Origin: CAJBLF01 sp041679065
Lineage (GTDB): Bacteria > Patescibacteriota > Gracilibacteria > Absconditabacterales > Absconditicoccaceae
Assembly (NCBI GenBank): GCA_041679065.1
Contig: JBBABI010000060.1
Span: 1 to 7,241 of the forward strand
Direction: 5' to 3'
Length of the DNA stretch: 7,241 nucleotides
Shown: piece after piece, positions 1 to 5,706 of the stretch
How the letters are laid out: every line of letters begins with the position of its first letter
Numbering within the stretch: position 1 is the stretch's first letter
Notes under the pieces: model-generated
The model's database searches: none
Seen by the model: the letters and a program-made list of their open reading frames with translations, nothing else
What the model was told of the DNA's origin: nothing
Position numbers and translations under genes: made by a program

Positions 1-32
1 CAAAATTCTGGATATAAAATAATCGTCATATC

Positions 33-148
33 GTCATCCCCGACCTACCTACCGGCAGGCAGGCCCGATCGGGAATCCACATTAACTAATAGATTCCGGC
101 TGCAAACTTGTCCACGAAGGTGGGCTTCGTTCTTAACGCCGGAATGAC
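33..148. repeat. Palindromic dispersed repeat, two-hairpin type
   Basis: The element is bounded by GTCAT (33-37) and ATGAC (144-148) as inverted ends. It holds a left sub-palindrome, a CCCCGA near 38-43 facing TCGGG near 69-73, and a right sub-palindrome, GATTCCGGC (92-100) facing GCCGGAATGAC (138-148). A 20-base near-palindrome, CCTACCTACCGGCAGGCAGG (44-63), is nested in the left half. The right half recurs at 5609-5664 with nearly identical arms and a different centre. The layout resembles the widespread bacterial GTCATTCC...GGAATGAC intergenic repeats (REP/MITE-like). It lies beyond the 3' end of the minus-strand gene and encodes nothing visible. Confidence 0.75.
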
Positions 149-153
149 ATGAT

Positions 154-185
154 AAAAAATCCGGCTAAATTGCAGGATTTTTTTT
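154..185 (-). terminator. Rho-independent terminator, downstream of the membrane-anchored protein gene
   Basis: The 9-base arm 154-162 (AAAAAATCC) pairs with 175-183 (GGATTTTTT) around a 12-base loop. Read on the minus strand, the hairpin starts 18 bases after the TAA of the upstream gene and ends in a T run. The stem is A/T rich with a 2-bp GC core, so it is weak in energy, but its position is right. It is symmetric and could also work on the plus strand. Confidence 0.55.
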
Positions 186-202
186 ATAATAAATGTTATT
201 TA

Positions 203-1177
203 TTACTGAAGAGTGAATTCAGCTGACTTGACTGTCCGGTCATTCCGATCATCAAATACGATACTGCAGCTTGCTTGCTGATCTGTATCAGTCCTTCCTG
301 TCAAGAGGAGTGAAATCATTTGAGGGTTATGATAATTCATGCTAGCATCTTGGATAGTCTGGAGATATGTCTTTGAATCTGCACAACCAGTACGAATGAG
401 GGACATCTTATTTTCCATAACAAAATCCTTATTAACGATTCTGATCATATTGGAAAGATCCAACATCATCGTATCATCAATATTTTTGAAAACATACCCG
501 AAATGTTCATCATCAAAAGTAATCCAAATATCAGAACCATGCTTGTAATAGGTGTATCATCGTATCGAATCAAAATTATCCTTTTTCTTGTCATTGTAAT
601 CGGCAATCAATGCTCCACAGTCGTGATTTCTGATAACAACACTGCATAAGAAACGTTCTATACTAAGCACAATTTTATCCCCAAAAAGGATTTCAATCTC
701 ATTTCCAGATCTGATAGCAGAAAGCTGGGGTTGTGTGGTGAAATCCAGATACAGAAAATCCTTAGTAAAAAAATATCTCTTGTCTTTGATGATAAGCCCC
801 TGATCAGGAAGTTTGACCGTATCTACCTCTACTATAGGGACAAGCTTCAGAAACTTCTCTATCTTTCCTACAATCTCTACGTTCCCCTTATAATTATTGA
901 GATTGATGGATGCGCTTTTGAGACCGATTCTATCATTATTTACATCCACAATGCTATGGGTATAATAAGGAAACTTGTTATCCTGGATAATGTTTCATAT
1001 TACCTGGACGGTATCTCCTACCTGCATACTTGTGATACGAGAAAAATTCTGTGCGGTTTTGTGGCTGATATATTGTATCCCTTTGAAAATCGCGAAAACC
1101 ATTACTAGGATAAGAATCCGTTTGATTAGCTTCCCTGCATTTAGTATTCCATTTTTCCTGATTTTTCTTATTATCAT
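203..1177 (-). CDS. Unknown membrane-anchored protein, 324 aa, with OB-like region (UGA=Gly)
   Basis: I do not recognise this protein. Read with UGA as glycine it is one continuous frame from ATG 1177 to TAA 203-205. In-frame TGAs encode Gly61 (995-997) and Gly207 (557-559). A basic N-terminus (RKIRK) is followed by one hydrophobic segment at about residues 18-37, so most of the chain probably lies outside the membrane, anchored at its N-terminus. Residues about 52-121 look like a small beta barrel: VGDTVQVIG, then KGNVEIVGKI and PIVEVDTV, reminiscent of an OB fold of the nucleic-acid-binding type. That assignment is inference from pattern only. The outer part has exactly four cysteines (178, 187, 265, 304), enough for two disulfides. 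The start has no visible Shine-Dalgarno sequence; ATG 1177 was chosen because it precedes the basic-hydrophobic anchor. The gene is divergent from rsmG and is followed by a hairpin terminator. Confidence 0.85.
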
Positions 1178-1216
1178 GGCAATTTTTAAACATAAAAAAA
1201 AATAGGAATCAACATT

Positions 1217-1244
1217 CTTATATCAATTTCCTGGAAAAATGCAA
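1217..1244 (-). promoter_or_regulatory. Possible sigma70-type promoter for the minus-strand membrane-anchored protein gene
   Basis: On the minus strand a TTGCAT -35-like box (1239-1244) stands 16 bases before a TATAAG -10-like box (1217-1222), about 40 bases upstream of the ATG at 1177. The match is moderate and the region is AT-rich, so chance occurrence is possible. It lies in the divergent spacer shared with rsmG. Confidence 0.3.
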
Positions 1245-1305
1245 GCTTTTCTGAGGAAGGGCAATCCACATCAATATTTTAAATTTTAACGCCAAGAAAC
1301 ACTAG

Positions 1306-1875
1306 ATGAAATGGGATAACTTAATTAATACATTCTTGAAACTCAATTCTCAACTGAATTTATCATCCATCAGAGATCCGGATGGTGTCTATCAGAAGCA
1401 TATTTTGGATTCCCTGGAACTTTCCAATATTTTTCCTTTGGCTGATAACCGGAAAGTCTGCGATATCGGTACCTGATGAGGTTTTCCTCTTTTGCCGCTA
1501 GCGATGAGGTATCCTCAGGTTCATTTCATAGGGATAGATGCAAGGAAAAAGAAGGTAGAAGCCGTCAACCAACTAATCAAAGAGCTTAATATATCCAATG
1601 CCAAAGCCGTACGATCAAGGACTGAAGACTATGAATGAGCCTTTGATGTCATCACTGCTAGAGCTGTCGGATATATAGATAAAGTTATCAAACGATCCTA
1701 TCCCCTACTTAACACATGAGGCCATTTTGTATTCTACAAACAGGAGTCGGAGGAAGAGAAACGTGACCTGCTTCAGCTTTGTAAAACAAAAAATCTGACC
1801 CTGGTTTATGAACATCACTACCGTCTATTTGCTGGGGATATCGGCAGAGTTATTTATGTGATTAAGAAAGAATAA
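1306..1875 (+). CDS. rsmG: 16S rRNA (guanine-N7)-methyltransferase RsmG (UGA=Gly)
   Basis: RsmG (formerly GidB) transfers methyl from S-adenosylmethionine to N7 of G527 (E. coli numbering) in the 530 loop of 16S rRNA. The 189-residue frame opens with the family pattern of LNLSSIRDP and KHILDSL, then the SAM-binding loop DIGTGGGFPLLPLAM at residues 53-67. Glycines 57 and 58 of that loop are a tandem TGATGA (1474-1479). Further TGA codons give Gly111 (EGAFDVITARA, the DVITARA region being conserved) and Gly138 (LLNTGGHFVFYK). Four of 12 glycines use TGA. The codon directly before ATG 1306 is an in-frame TAG, which fixes the start as the first possible one and makes the N-terminus somewhat shorter than in well-studied homologues. 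No Shine-Dalgarno is visible. The stop is TAA. Confidence 0.96.
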
Positions 1876-1879
1876 AAAA

Positions 1880-1957
1880 GTGCAGTGTGTATAGTTTATA
1901 GTATAGAGATTAAAGAGCAAAGAACTACAAACCATACACCATGAACTATGAACTGCA
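1880..1957. repeat. Heptanucleotide tandem repeats in two inverted arms
   Basis: The left arm (1880-1907) parses into four 7-base units: GTGCAGT, GTGTATA, GTTTATA, GTATAGA. The right arm (1923-1957) parses into five: AACTACA, AACCATA, CACCATG, AACTATG, AACTGCA. The reverse complement of the right arm begins TGCAGTT, matching TGCAGTG of the left arm, so the two arms are inverted relatives that could fold back. They resemble the short tandemly repeated repetitive sequences (STRR) described in cyanobacteria in period only, not in sequence. They fill the spacer after rsmG; no coding is visible. Confidence 0.6.
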
Positions 1958-1973
1958 AGCAAAGCGCACCTAC

Positions 1974-2001
1974 TTGCCTTTATAAGAAAACATTATATAG
2001 C
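1974..2001 (+). promoter_or_regulatory. Possible sigma70-type promoter for the four-helix membrane protein
   Basis: TTGCCT (1974-1979) and TATAGC (1996-2001) are spaced by 16 bases. Transcription would begin near 2008. That leaves only about 7 bases before the GTG at 2015 but about 49 before ATG 2057, which favours the later start. Confidence 0.4.
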
Positions 2002-2056
2002 TATTGATTTTCTTGTGCAGAAAAATATACTCAATACTGAAAATAAAAATCAAAAA

Positions 2057-2539
2057 ATGAAAAAGAAAATCATTAAATCAATAGAAATCATCATTTGGAT
2101 ATTTTTCATTCTTATATTCAATACCATCAGCTACTTTCTGGAGATTGATGGGTTGCATATGCCCAAATGGGTAGCATTGCTATTGAGGATCAGTACGGTG
2201 ATCATAGATTTGTTTTTCGTAGTGTATATACGGAACATCAAGATATATTATCGGAAAACATTCAAAAAAAGACTTCCCAAGAAGACCAGAAGCGTATTTT
2301 GGCTTGCTGATACCGCCACACTTCTTTTGATCTTTTACTCACTGTATGTATGCAAGGTATTCTTACTCTTCCTGGTGAAAGCTATCAGCCTGGAAACATT
2401 TCTCTATGCTGTATCAGGAGGGTTTATCATCGCAATAGTTTTTGGCAGACCGATATCCTGGTTTATCAAAAAATATTCGAGGATGATGATGATCTACTTT
2501 AAACGTAAGATCAAACCAAGAATTATCAAAAAAAAATAG
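2057..2539 (+). CDS. Unknown integral membrane protein, four predicted helices
   Basis: I do not recognise a family. The 160-residue protein starts MKKKIIKSIEIIIW and has four hydrophobic segments, at about residues 8-28, 37-58, 80-108 and 115-136. Basic stretches follow helix 2 (RNIKIYYRKTFKKRLPKK) and form the C-terminus (KRKIKPRIIKKK), which suggests by the positive-inside rule that these are cytoplasmic. No charged or catalytic residue pattern stands out within the helices. ATG 2057 is preferred over an in-frame GTG at 2015, because the extra 14 residues are Asn/Lys-rich and the predicted promoter would leave almost no leader for the GTG. Unlike most neighbours it has no in-frame TGA, with only four glycines, all GGN. 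The stop is TAG. It converges on the ZIP transporter gene through a shared hairpin. Confidence 0.75.
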   Translation: MKKKIIKSIEIIIWIFFILIFNTISYFLEIDGLHMPKWVALLLRISTVIIDLFFVVYIRNIKIYYRKTFKKRLPKKTRSVFWLADTATLLLIFYSLYVCKVFLLFLVKAISLETFLYAVSGGFIIAIVFGRPISWFIKKYSRMMMIYFKRKIKPRIIKKK

Positions 2540-2575
2540 CTCCTCTATCTTGTCAATCTTGATAGAGGTTTTTTT
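2528..2575. terminator. Bidirectional rho-independent terminator between convergent genes
   Basis: CCTCTATC (2542-2549) pairs perfectly with GATAGAGG (2561-2568) around an 11-base loop. A run of seven T (2569-2575) follows on the plus strand, and an A run (2528-2536) precedes it, giving T-rich flanks in both directions. It sits 2 bases after the TAG of the membrane protein. On the other strand, the TAA of the ZIP gene (2574-2576) overlaps the T run. Confidence 0.9.
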
Positions 2576-3323
2576 ATTCCAAGACGAGAAGCAAGAGCAT
2601 AACACCGATACCGAAAAGAAAGAACAAGAGTTGTCAGATAATTTGTGAAAACTTATTTTCCTTATGCAATTCGGGGATAAGATCAGAACCGGCGATATAG
2701 ATGAACGAGCCTGCTGCGAAAGGGATCAAATATGAGGTCAGATTATTTATATAACGGGTAAGCAATAGCGCAATAATTACACCAACTATCGCCGTCAGTG
2801 CCGTCATAAAATTAACCAGTAATGCCTTCTTCTTAGAGAAGCCACCGTGAATCAGGACGCCGAAATCGCCTATTTCTTGAGGAATTTCATGAAATATTAT
2901 TGCAATAGTCGTCGCGATACCGACAGGAATACTCACCAGATAACTTGCTCAGAGGATCAGTCCATCTATGAAGTTATGGACTGCATCACCGACCAGATTC
3001 ATGATAGCAAACGGATGCACATGCGTCTTGGTGATCGGCATATGACAGTGATTCCAGTGGATAACTTTCTCCGTGATTAAGCCGAAAAGGATTCCTGCTA
3101 AAATACACAGTGATGCTTTGACCGTAATTATCCCCTCAACAATAGTCTGTGGCAACAAATGGATAAAGACGTCACCAAACAATGCGCCGGCAGAAAAGCT
3201 GACGAAAAAAAGAAGTATCTTTTTCAGCTTCTCAATTTTGATTCCCAAAGTAATGACGCCGATCAAGGAGATCAAGCTTACGATAAGGACACTTATTAAG
3301 GAATATAGTCGGACTTGAGACAT
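2574..3323 (-). CDS. ZIP-family divalent metal transporter (UGA=Gly)
   Basis: ZIP (SLC39-type) proteins move Zn2+ or related divalent cations across the inner membrane. This 249-residue protein has about eight hydrophobic segments, usual for the family. The metal-site helices are clear: HNFIDGLILGAS at residues 116-127 (H116, N117, D120) and HEIPQEIGDF beginning at H145 (H145, E146, E150). A variable loop before the first of these carries five histidines (89, 92, 94, 101, 103), typical of ZIP metal-binding loops. In-frame TGAs give Gly125 (2949-2951), the family glycine right after DGLIL, and Gly230 (2634-2636) just before the last helix. The substrate cannot be named from sequence; zinc, iron or manganese are all possible. 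The start is ATG 3323 with no visible Shine-Dalgarno. The neighbours are unrelated in function. Confidence 0.93.
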
Positions 3324-3341
3324 GGTTTTACTTTAAATAAA

Positions 3342-3373
3342 ATTGAAATATTGAAAGATTGAAATATGGAAAG
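3342..3373. repeat. Four tandem 8-base repeats upstream of the ZIP gene
   Basis: The units are ATTGAAAT, ATTGAAAG, ATTGAAAT and ATGGAAAG, contiguous from 3342 to 3373, ending 19 bases before the ZIP start codon as read on the minus strand. Consensus is ATTGAAAK. It is either a low-complexity spacer tract of the same sort as those at 1880, 4651 and 5668, or a direct-repeat operator. The sequence alone does not decide. Confidence 0.65.
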
Positions 3374-3393
3374 ATGTTGGTGTTTTTTACTGT

Positions 3394-3484
3394 GTCTTTG
3401 CGAGTCCGCCTAGGCGGACGTGGCAATCTATATTATCTTAATTATTTGGATTGCTTCGTCGTTAAAAAAACTCCTCGCAATGAC
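3394..3484. repeat. Palindromic dispersed repeat, TTGCGAG type
   Basis: The outer inverted ends are GTCTTTGCGAG (3394-3404) and CTCGCAATGAC (3474-3484), with one mismatch. The inner inverted pair is GCAATC (3423-3428) and GATTGC (3449-3454). A perfect 16-base palindrome, GTCCGCCTAGGCGGAC (3404-3419), is nested in the left arm. The layout matches intergenic repeats seen in many bacteria that read CGTCATTGCGAGG at their ends. It begins 3 bases past the alr stop codon and may serve as that gene's transcript end; no classical terminator is visible there. Confidence 0.75.
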
Positions 3485-3487
3485 GAT

Positions 3488-4633
3488 TTAGACGATTTCT
3501 CTTCTGATCGATTTATCCAATCTTACCAATGATTCATAAACAATAGTGTCGCTCGCCTGCGCTAATTGATCCATGCTATTTTTGGCATCAGGATTGGTGC
3601 CGATGATCTCCACTTTTTCGCCGATATTGATCTCATAGTCGGATTTACAGGTACAAAGATTCATGCAAATAGTCCCGATCTGTTTGATAAACTGCCTGCC
3701 ATGTTTCATGCCGATCTTGCCTGAGGCTACTCTGGATAATCCTTCAGTATAGCCGAAAGGGATGGTTACCAAAATCTCTCTATCATACGGCTTATAGGTA
3801 TGATGATAACTCACTCACTCCCCTGGTCGAGCGATCTGGGTGGAGATTACTCTCGAAGTAATAGATAACGCTGGTTTCAGTGCCTTGGCTTTCTTATGCA
3901 ATGGCGCATGTGATGCGAAAGGGCTATAGCCATACAGTGCAATTCAAGGTCTGTAGGCATTGAAGAAATCATCTTGAATTTTGAACATACCCGCACTATT
4001 GCCGATATGTTTCCGGAGTGGTGTATGACCAAAGTCGATCAGCTTGTAATACATCGTCCTGAATTTTTTGATCTGCTCATCTATCCCATCATAATCTACT
4101 TCATCAGCGCTATACAGATGAGACATCACTCCCTCGACAGTAATCTGAGGATATTTTTTGAGTTCCTGTAAAATATCGGGAAGCTGATCCTCTTGGATGC
4201 CCTCTCTATTCATGCCGGTATTGAAGAAAAGATGAATCTTGATATCCTTATTAAGTTCACCGAGTGTGGTAAGTGTCTTCTTATTGTACACGCAGAAAGC
4301 TACTCTCCTATGATTGAACTTCCTGTAATTTTCCAGCAAGGTTTCACCGAGAAGCAAGATCTGTTTGCTGCTGTATTTTTTGACAATCTGATATTCCGGG
4401 AAACTATCTACTGCGAGATAGGGTGCATCGGTTCTTCTCAAAATCTTTACCATCTGAACCAATCCATGGCCATAGGCGTTGGATTTGAGGACGGGAAATA
4501 TTGCTGCCTTGGGTTGCAGAGATTGGAGAAATTCATAATTACTCAAAATATTCTTCCTATGGATGGAAATGACATTCATCGGCTTGACGTGTGGATTTCG
4601 TAAAGATCTTAATCGAGAGAACATTGAGATCAT
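3488..4633 (-). CDS. alr: Alanine racemase (UGA=Gly)
   Basis: PLP-dependent racemase that converts L-alanine to D-alanine for peptidoglycan crosslinks in the cytoplasm. The 381-residue length is normal. The N-terminal barrel carries the PLP lysine K50 in VLKSNAYGHG, R143 in NTGMNREG, H209 in KHIGNSAG, and R228 in RPGIALYGY. The C-terminal domain holds the second catalytic base, Y276 in GEGVSYHHTY, followed by IPFGYTEGLSR and IGTICMN. In-frame TGAs encode the invariant glycine of RPGI (Gly230, 3944-3946) and the glycine before VSY (Gly273, 3815-3817). The usual CMD motif reads CMN here (Asn325), a change at a position near the active-site network; activity is still likely. The start is ATG 4633, with no visible Shine-Dalgarno. 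The stop is TAA. It lies alone between two spacers with repeats and is probably its own transcript. Confidence 0.97.
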
Positions 4634-4650
4634 GGAAGGAATAAAAAGGA

Positions 4651-4664
4651 GTGCAGAGTGCAGA
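4651..4664. repeat. Two exact 7-base tandem units upstream of alr
   Basis: GTGCAGA occurs twice in direct succession. The same GTGCAG word opens the heptanucleotide tract at 1880. It is short and would be ignored alone, but it agrees in period and sequence with the other spacer tracts. Confidence 0.4.
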
Positions 4665-4682
4665 ATGATGGAATCTTTTTGT

Positions 4683-4711
4683 AGAATAGAGATTATTCAT
4701 TCGTTTTTCAA
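4683..4711 (-). promoter_or_regulatory. Possible sigma70-type promoter for alr
   Basis: On the minus strand TTGAAA (4706-4711) and TATTCT (4683-4688) are separated by the optimal 17 bases, about 50 bases upstream of the alr start codon. Confidence 0.45.
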
Positions 4712-4740
4712 TTACAACAATTTTTGAGATGAGCTAATTT

Positions 4741-4772
4741 AAAAAAATCTGGCGACAAAAGGCAGCGCCAGA
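4741..4772 (-). terminator. Rho-independent terminator of the 104-residue paralogue pair
   Basis: Read on the minus strand, a 7-bp GC-rich stem (4748-4754 with 4766-4772, CTGGCG and CGCCAG plus an A-T pair) with an 11-base loop is followed directly by seven T (4747-4741). It begins 22 bases after the TAA of the downstream paralogue. This is the strongest minus-strand terminator in the window. Confidence 0.88.
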
Positions 4773-4794
4773 AATATCTTCATATGGTATCATG

Positions 4795-5109
4795 TTACTG
4801 TTCATCGAAAGCTTCTTGGAATGCTTTCAGAAATTCTGTAAATCTTTTTTTCGTAATACTTTTGTCGTGATCAAAGAGGATATTACTCCAATGGATTGTA
4901 AATGGAAGTTCTATCCTGTCTTTAATAGGTGTAGTAAAATTTTGTTTCAATTGTTCGAAAGTGAATGTATGGAGAATATTTCCTTTCCCTCGAACCATAT
5001 ATTCACCATTTTCAAGTTTGTAAATGACAATGCCCTGCTTCTCTATATTCTCATCAGGACAATCGAATTCGAAAAACATTTGTTTTACTATTTTTCTTGC
5101 TGTTATCAT
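4795..5109 (-). CDS. Unknown small protein, 104 aa, second of a tandem paralogous pair
   Basis: I do not recognise a family. The protein is soluble-looking, with no signal peptide or membrane segment. It shares with the gene just upstream a central motif of K31-L-x2-G35-x-Y37-M, then F-T-F-x-Q-L-K at 49-55, and a C-terminal motif of F90-x3-L94-x2-F97-x3-F101-x-E103 that looks like an amphipathic helix. Between them lies a divergent stretch of about 35 residues. The pattern of beta-strands followed by a helix is inference. Start ATG 5109 lies 10 bases after the stop of the upstream gene, so the two are almost surely one operon, closed by the hairpin at 4741-4772. There is no in-frame TGA, with four GGN glycines. 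The stop is TAA. Confidence 0.8.
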   Translation of the reverse strand: MITARKIVKQMFFEFDCPDENIEKQGIVIYKLENGEYMVRGKGNILHTFTFEQLKQNFTTPIKDRIELPFTIHWSNILFDHDKSITKKRFTEFLKAFQEAFDEQ

Positions 5110-5119
5110 AACTGTTTTT

Positions 5120-5434
5120 TTATTTTTCTTTGAAGATTTTTTTAAATGTCCTGAGAAGTGATTTGAATTCCGATAATTCTATAAAGAATTCGTGCTGATG
5201 ATGAGATGAACCAGACCAAGGTGGCTTTACCCATGTCCATGGATCTCCTTTTTTGCTCGGACTATTTTTCAACTGCGAAAAAGTGAAAACAATTGGGTGT
5301 TTATCAACAAACAACATATATCTTCCATCTGAGAGTTTTTCAATGATAAGAACATTGTCTTTGACAACAAACACACATCTTTCTACCATTCGGTACGTTT
5401 CGCAAGGAGGTAGAGCTAATTTTTTTGAGTTCAT
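5120..5434 (-). CDS. Unknown small protein, 104 aa, first of a tandem paralogous pair
   Basis: No family is recognised. It is a diverged duplicate of the next gene: K33-L-x2-G37-x-Y39-M, F-T-F-x-Q-L-K at 50-56, and F90-x3-L94-x2-F97-x3-F101-x-E103 match, with the C-terminal positions identical in numbering. It differs by a Trp/Pro-rich segment at 64-73 (two PPW/PWTW-like clusters) and a histidine cluster HHQH at 78-81. There is no membrane segment. It is the promoter-proximal gene of a two-gene operon and has no in-frame TGA, with only three glycines. ATG 5434 is the first start after an upstream in-frame TAA; the internal Met16 is a possible alternative, since similarity begins only after residue 25. 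A role as a toxin-antitoxin or effector pair was considered but nothing in the sequence supports it. Confidence 0.8.
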   Translation of the reverse strand: MNSKKLALPPCETYRMVERCVFVVKDNVLIIEKLSDGRYMLFVDKHPIVFTFSQLKNSPSKKGDPWTWVKPPWSGSSHHQHEFFIELSEFKSLLRTFKKIFKEK

Positions 5435-5476
5435 ATGTATTTTGGTTTTGGTTTATAATTTTTTTTATTTTTATTT

Positions 5477-5504
5477 CTTATATATATCCAACGAAACAAG
5501 TCAA
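5477..5504 (-). promoter_or_regulatory. Sigma70-type promoter of the 104-residue paralogue operon
   Basis: On the minus strand TTGACT (5499-5504) lies 16 bases before TATAAG (5477-5482), followed by an AT-rich leader of about 35 bases to ATG 5434. The -35 box has five of six consensus bases. This is the best promoter match in the window. Confidence 0.6.
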
Positions 5505-5608
5505 GCCATTTGAAATAATAGAAGTATTTTGGTGAAATTCTCTTTTTTCTTGATTGATATTTTACGAAAAAAATTTACAAGGCAATATCGAAAAAATTAT
5601 GATGATGA

Positions 5609-5664
5609 GATTCCGGCCGCAAACCGTATCCCAACTTGGTGTTGGACTGACGCGCCGGAATGAC
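5609..5664. repeat. Partial copy of the palindromic repeat at 33-148
   Basis: GATTCCGGCCGCAAAC opens the copy and CGCCGGAATGAC closes it. The first 16 bases match 92-107 with one change, and the last 12 match 137-148 exactly; the central loop has diverged. It corresponds to only the right hairpin of the longer element. It lies in the clpC leader, so it may be transcribed as a hairpin ahead of clpC. Confidence 0.8.
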
Positions 5665-5667
5665 AAC

Positions 5668-5695
5668 TTTCCACTTTCCACTTTTAACTTTCAAC
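5668..5695. repeat. Four tandem 7-base repeats in the clpC leader
   Basis: The units TTTCCAC, TTTCCAC, TTTTAAC and TTTCAAC run contiguously from 5668 to 5695, ending 11 bases before the clpC start. The reverse complement reads GTKGAAA, close to the ATTGAAAK units at 3342-3373. It directly abuts the palindromic repeat copy. Confidence 0.65.
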
Positions 5696-5706
5696 TGCGA
5701 AGCCAT

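Noticed and set aside
1880..1957. CRISPR array
   Set aside because: Units are 7 bases, contiguous and without spacers; no cas gene is present.
2015..2056. GTG 2015 as start of the four-helix membrane protein
   Set aside because: It would lie about 7 bases after the predicted transcription start and adds only an Asn/Lys-rich tail. It cannot be excluded.
3974..4603. Plus-strand open frames opposite alr, and similar ones opposite the ZIP gene and the membrane-anchored protein gene
   Set aside because: They lie opposite well-supported genes, and their translations show no motifs of their own.
4795..5434. Toxin-antitoxin system
   Set aside because: The two genes are paralogues of equal size without a DNA-binding motif or a known toxin fold pattern, so only the two-gene layout would speak for it.
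5554..5706. Longer clpC start at TTG 5554
   Set aside because: The added 51 codons translate the dispersed palindrome and the heptanucleotide tract, and Clp N-domain similarity begins only after ATG 5707.
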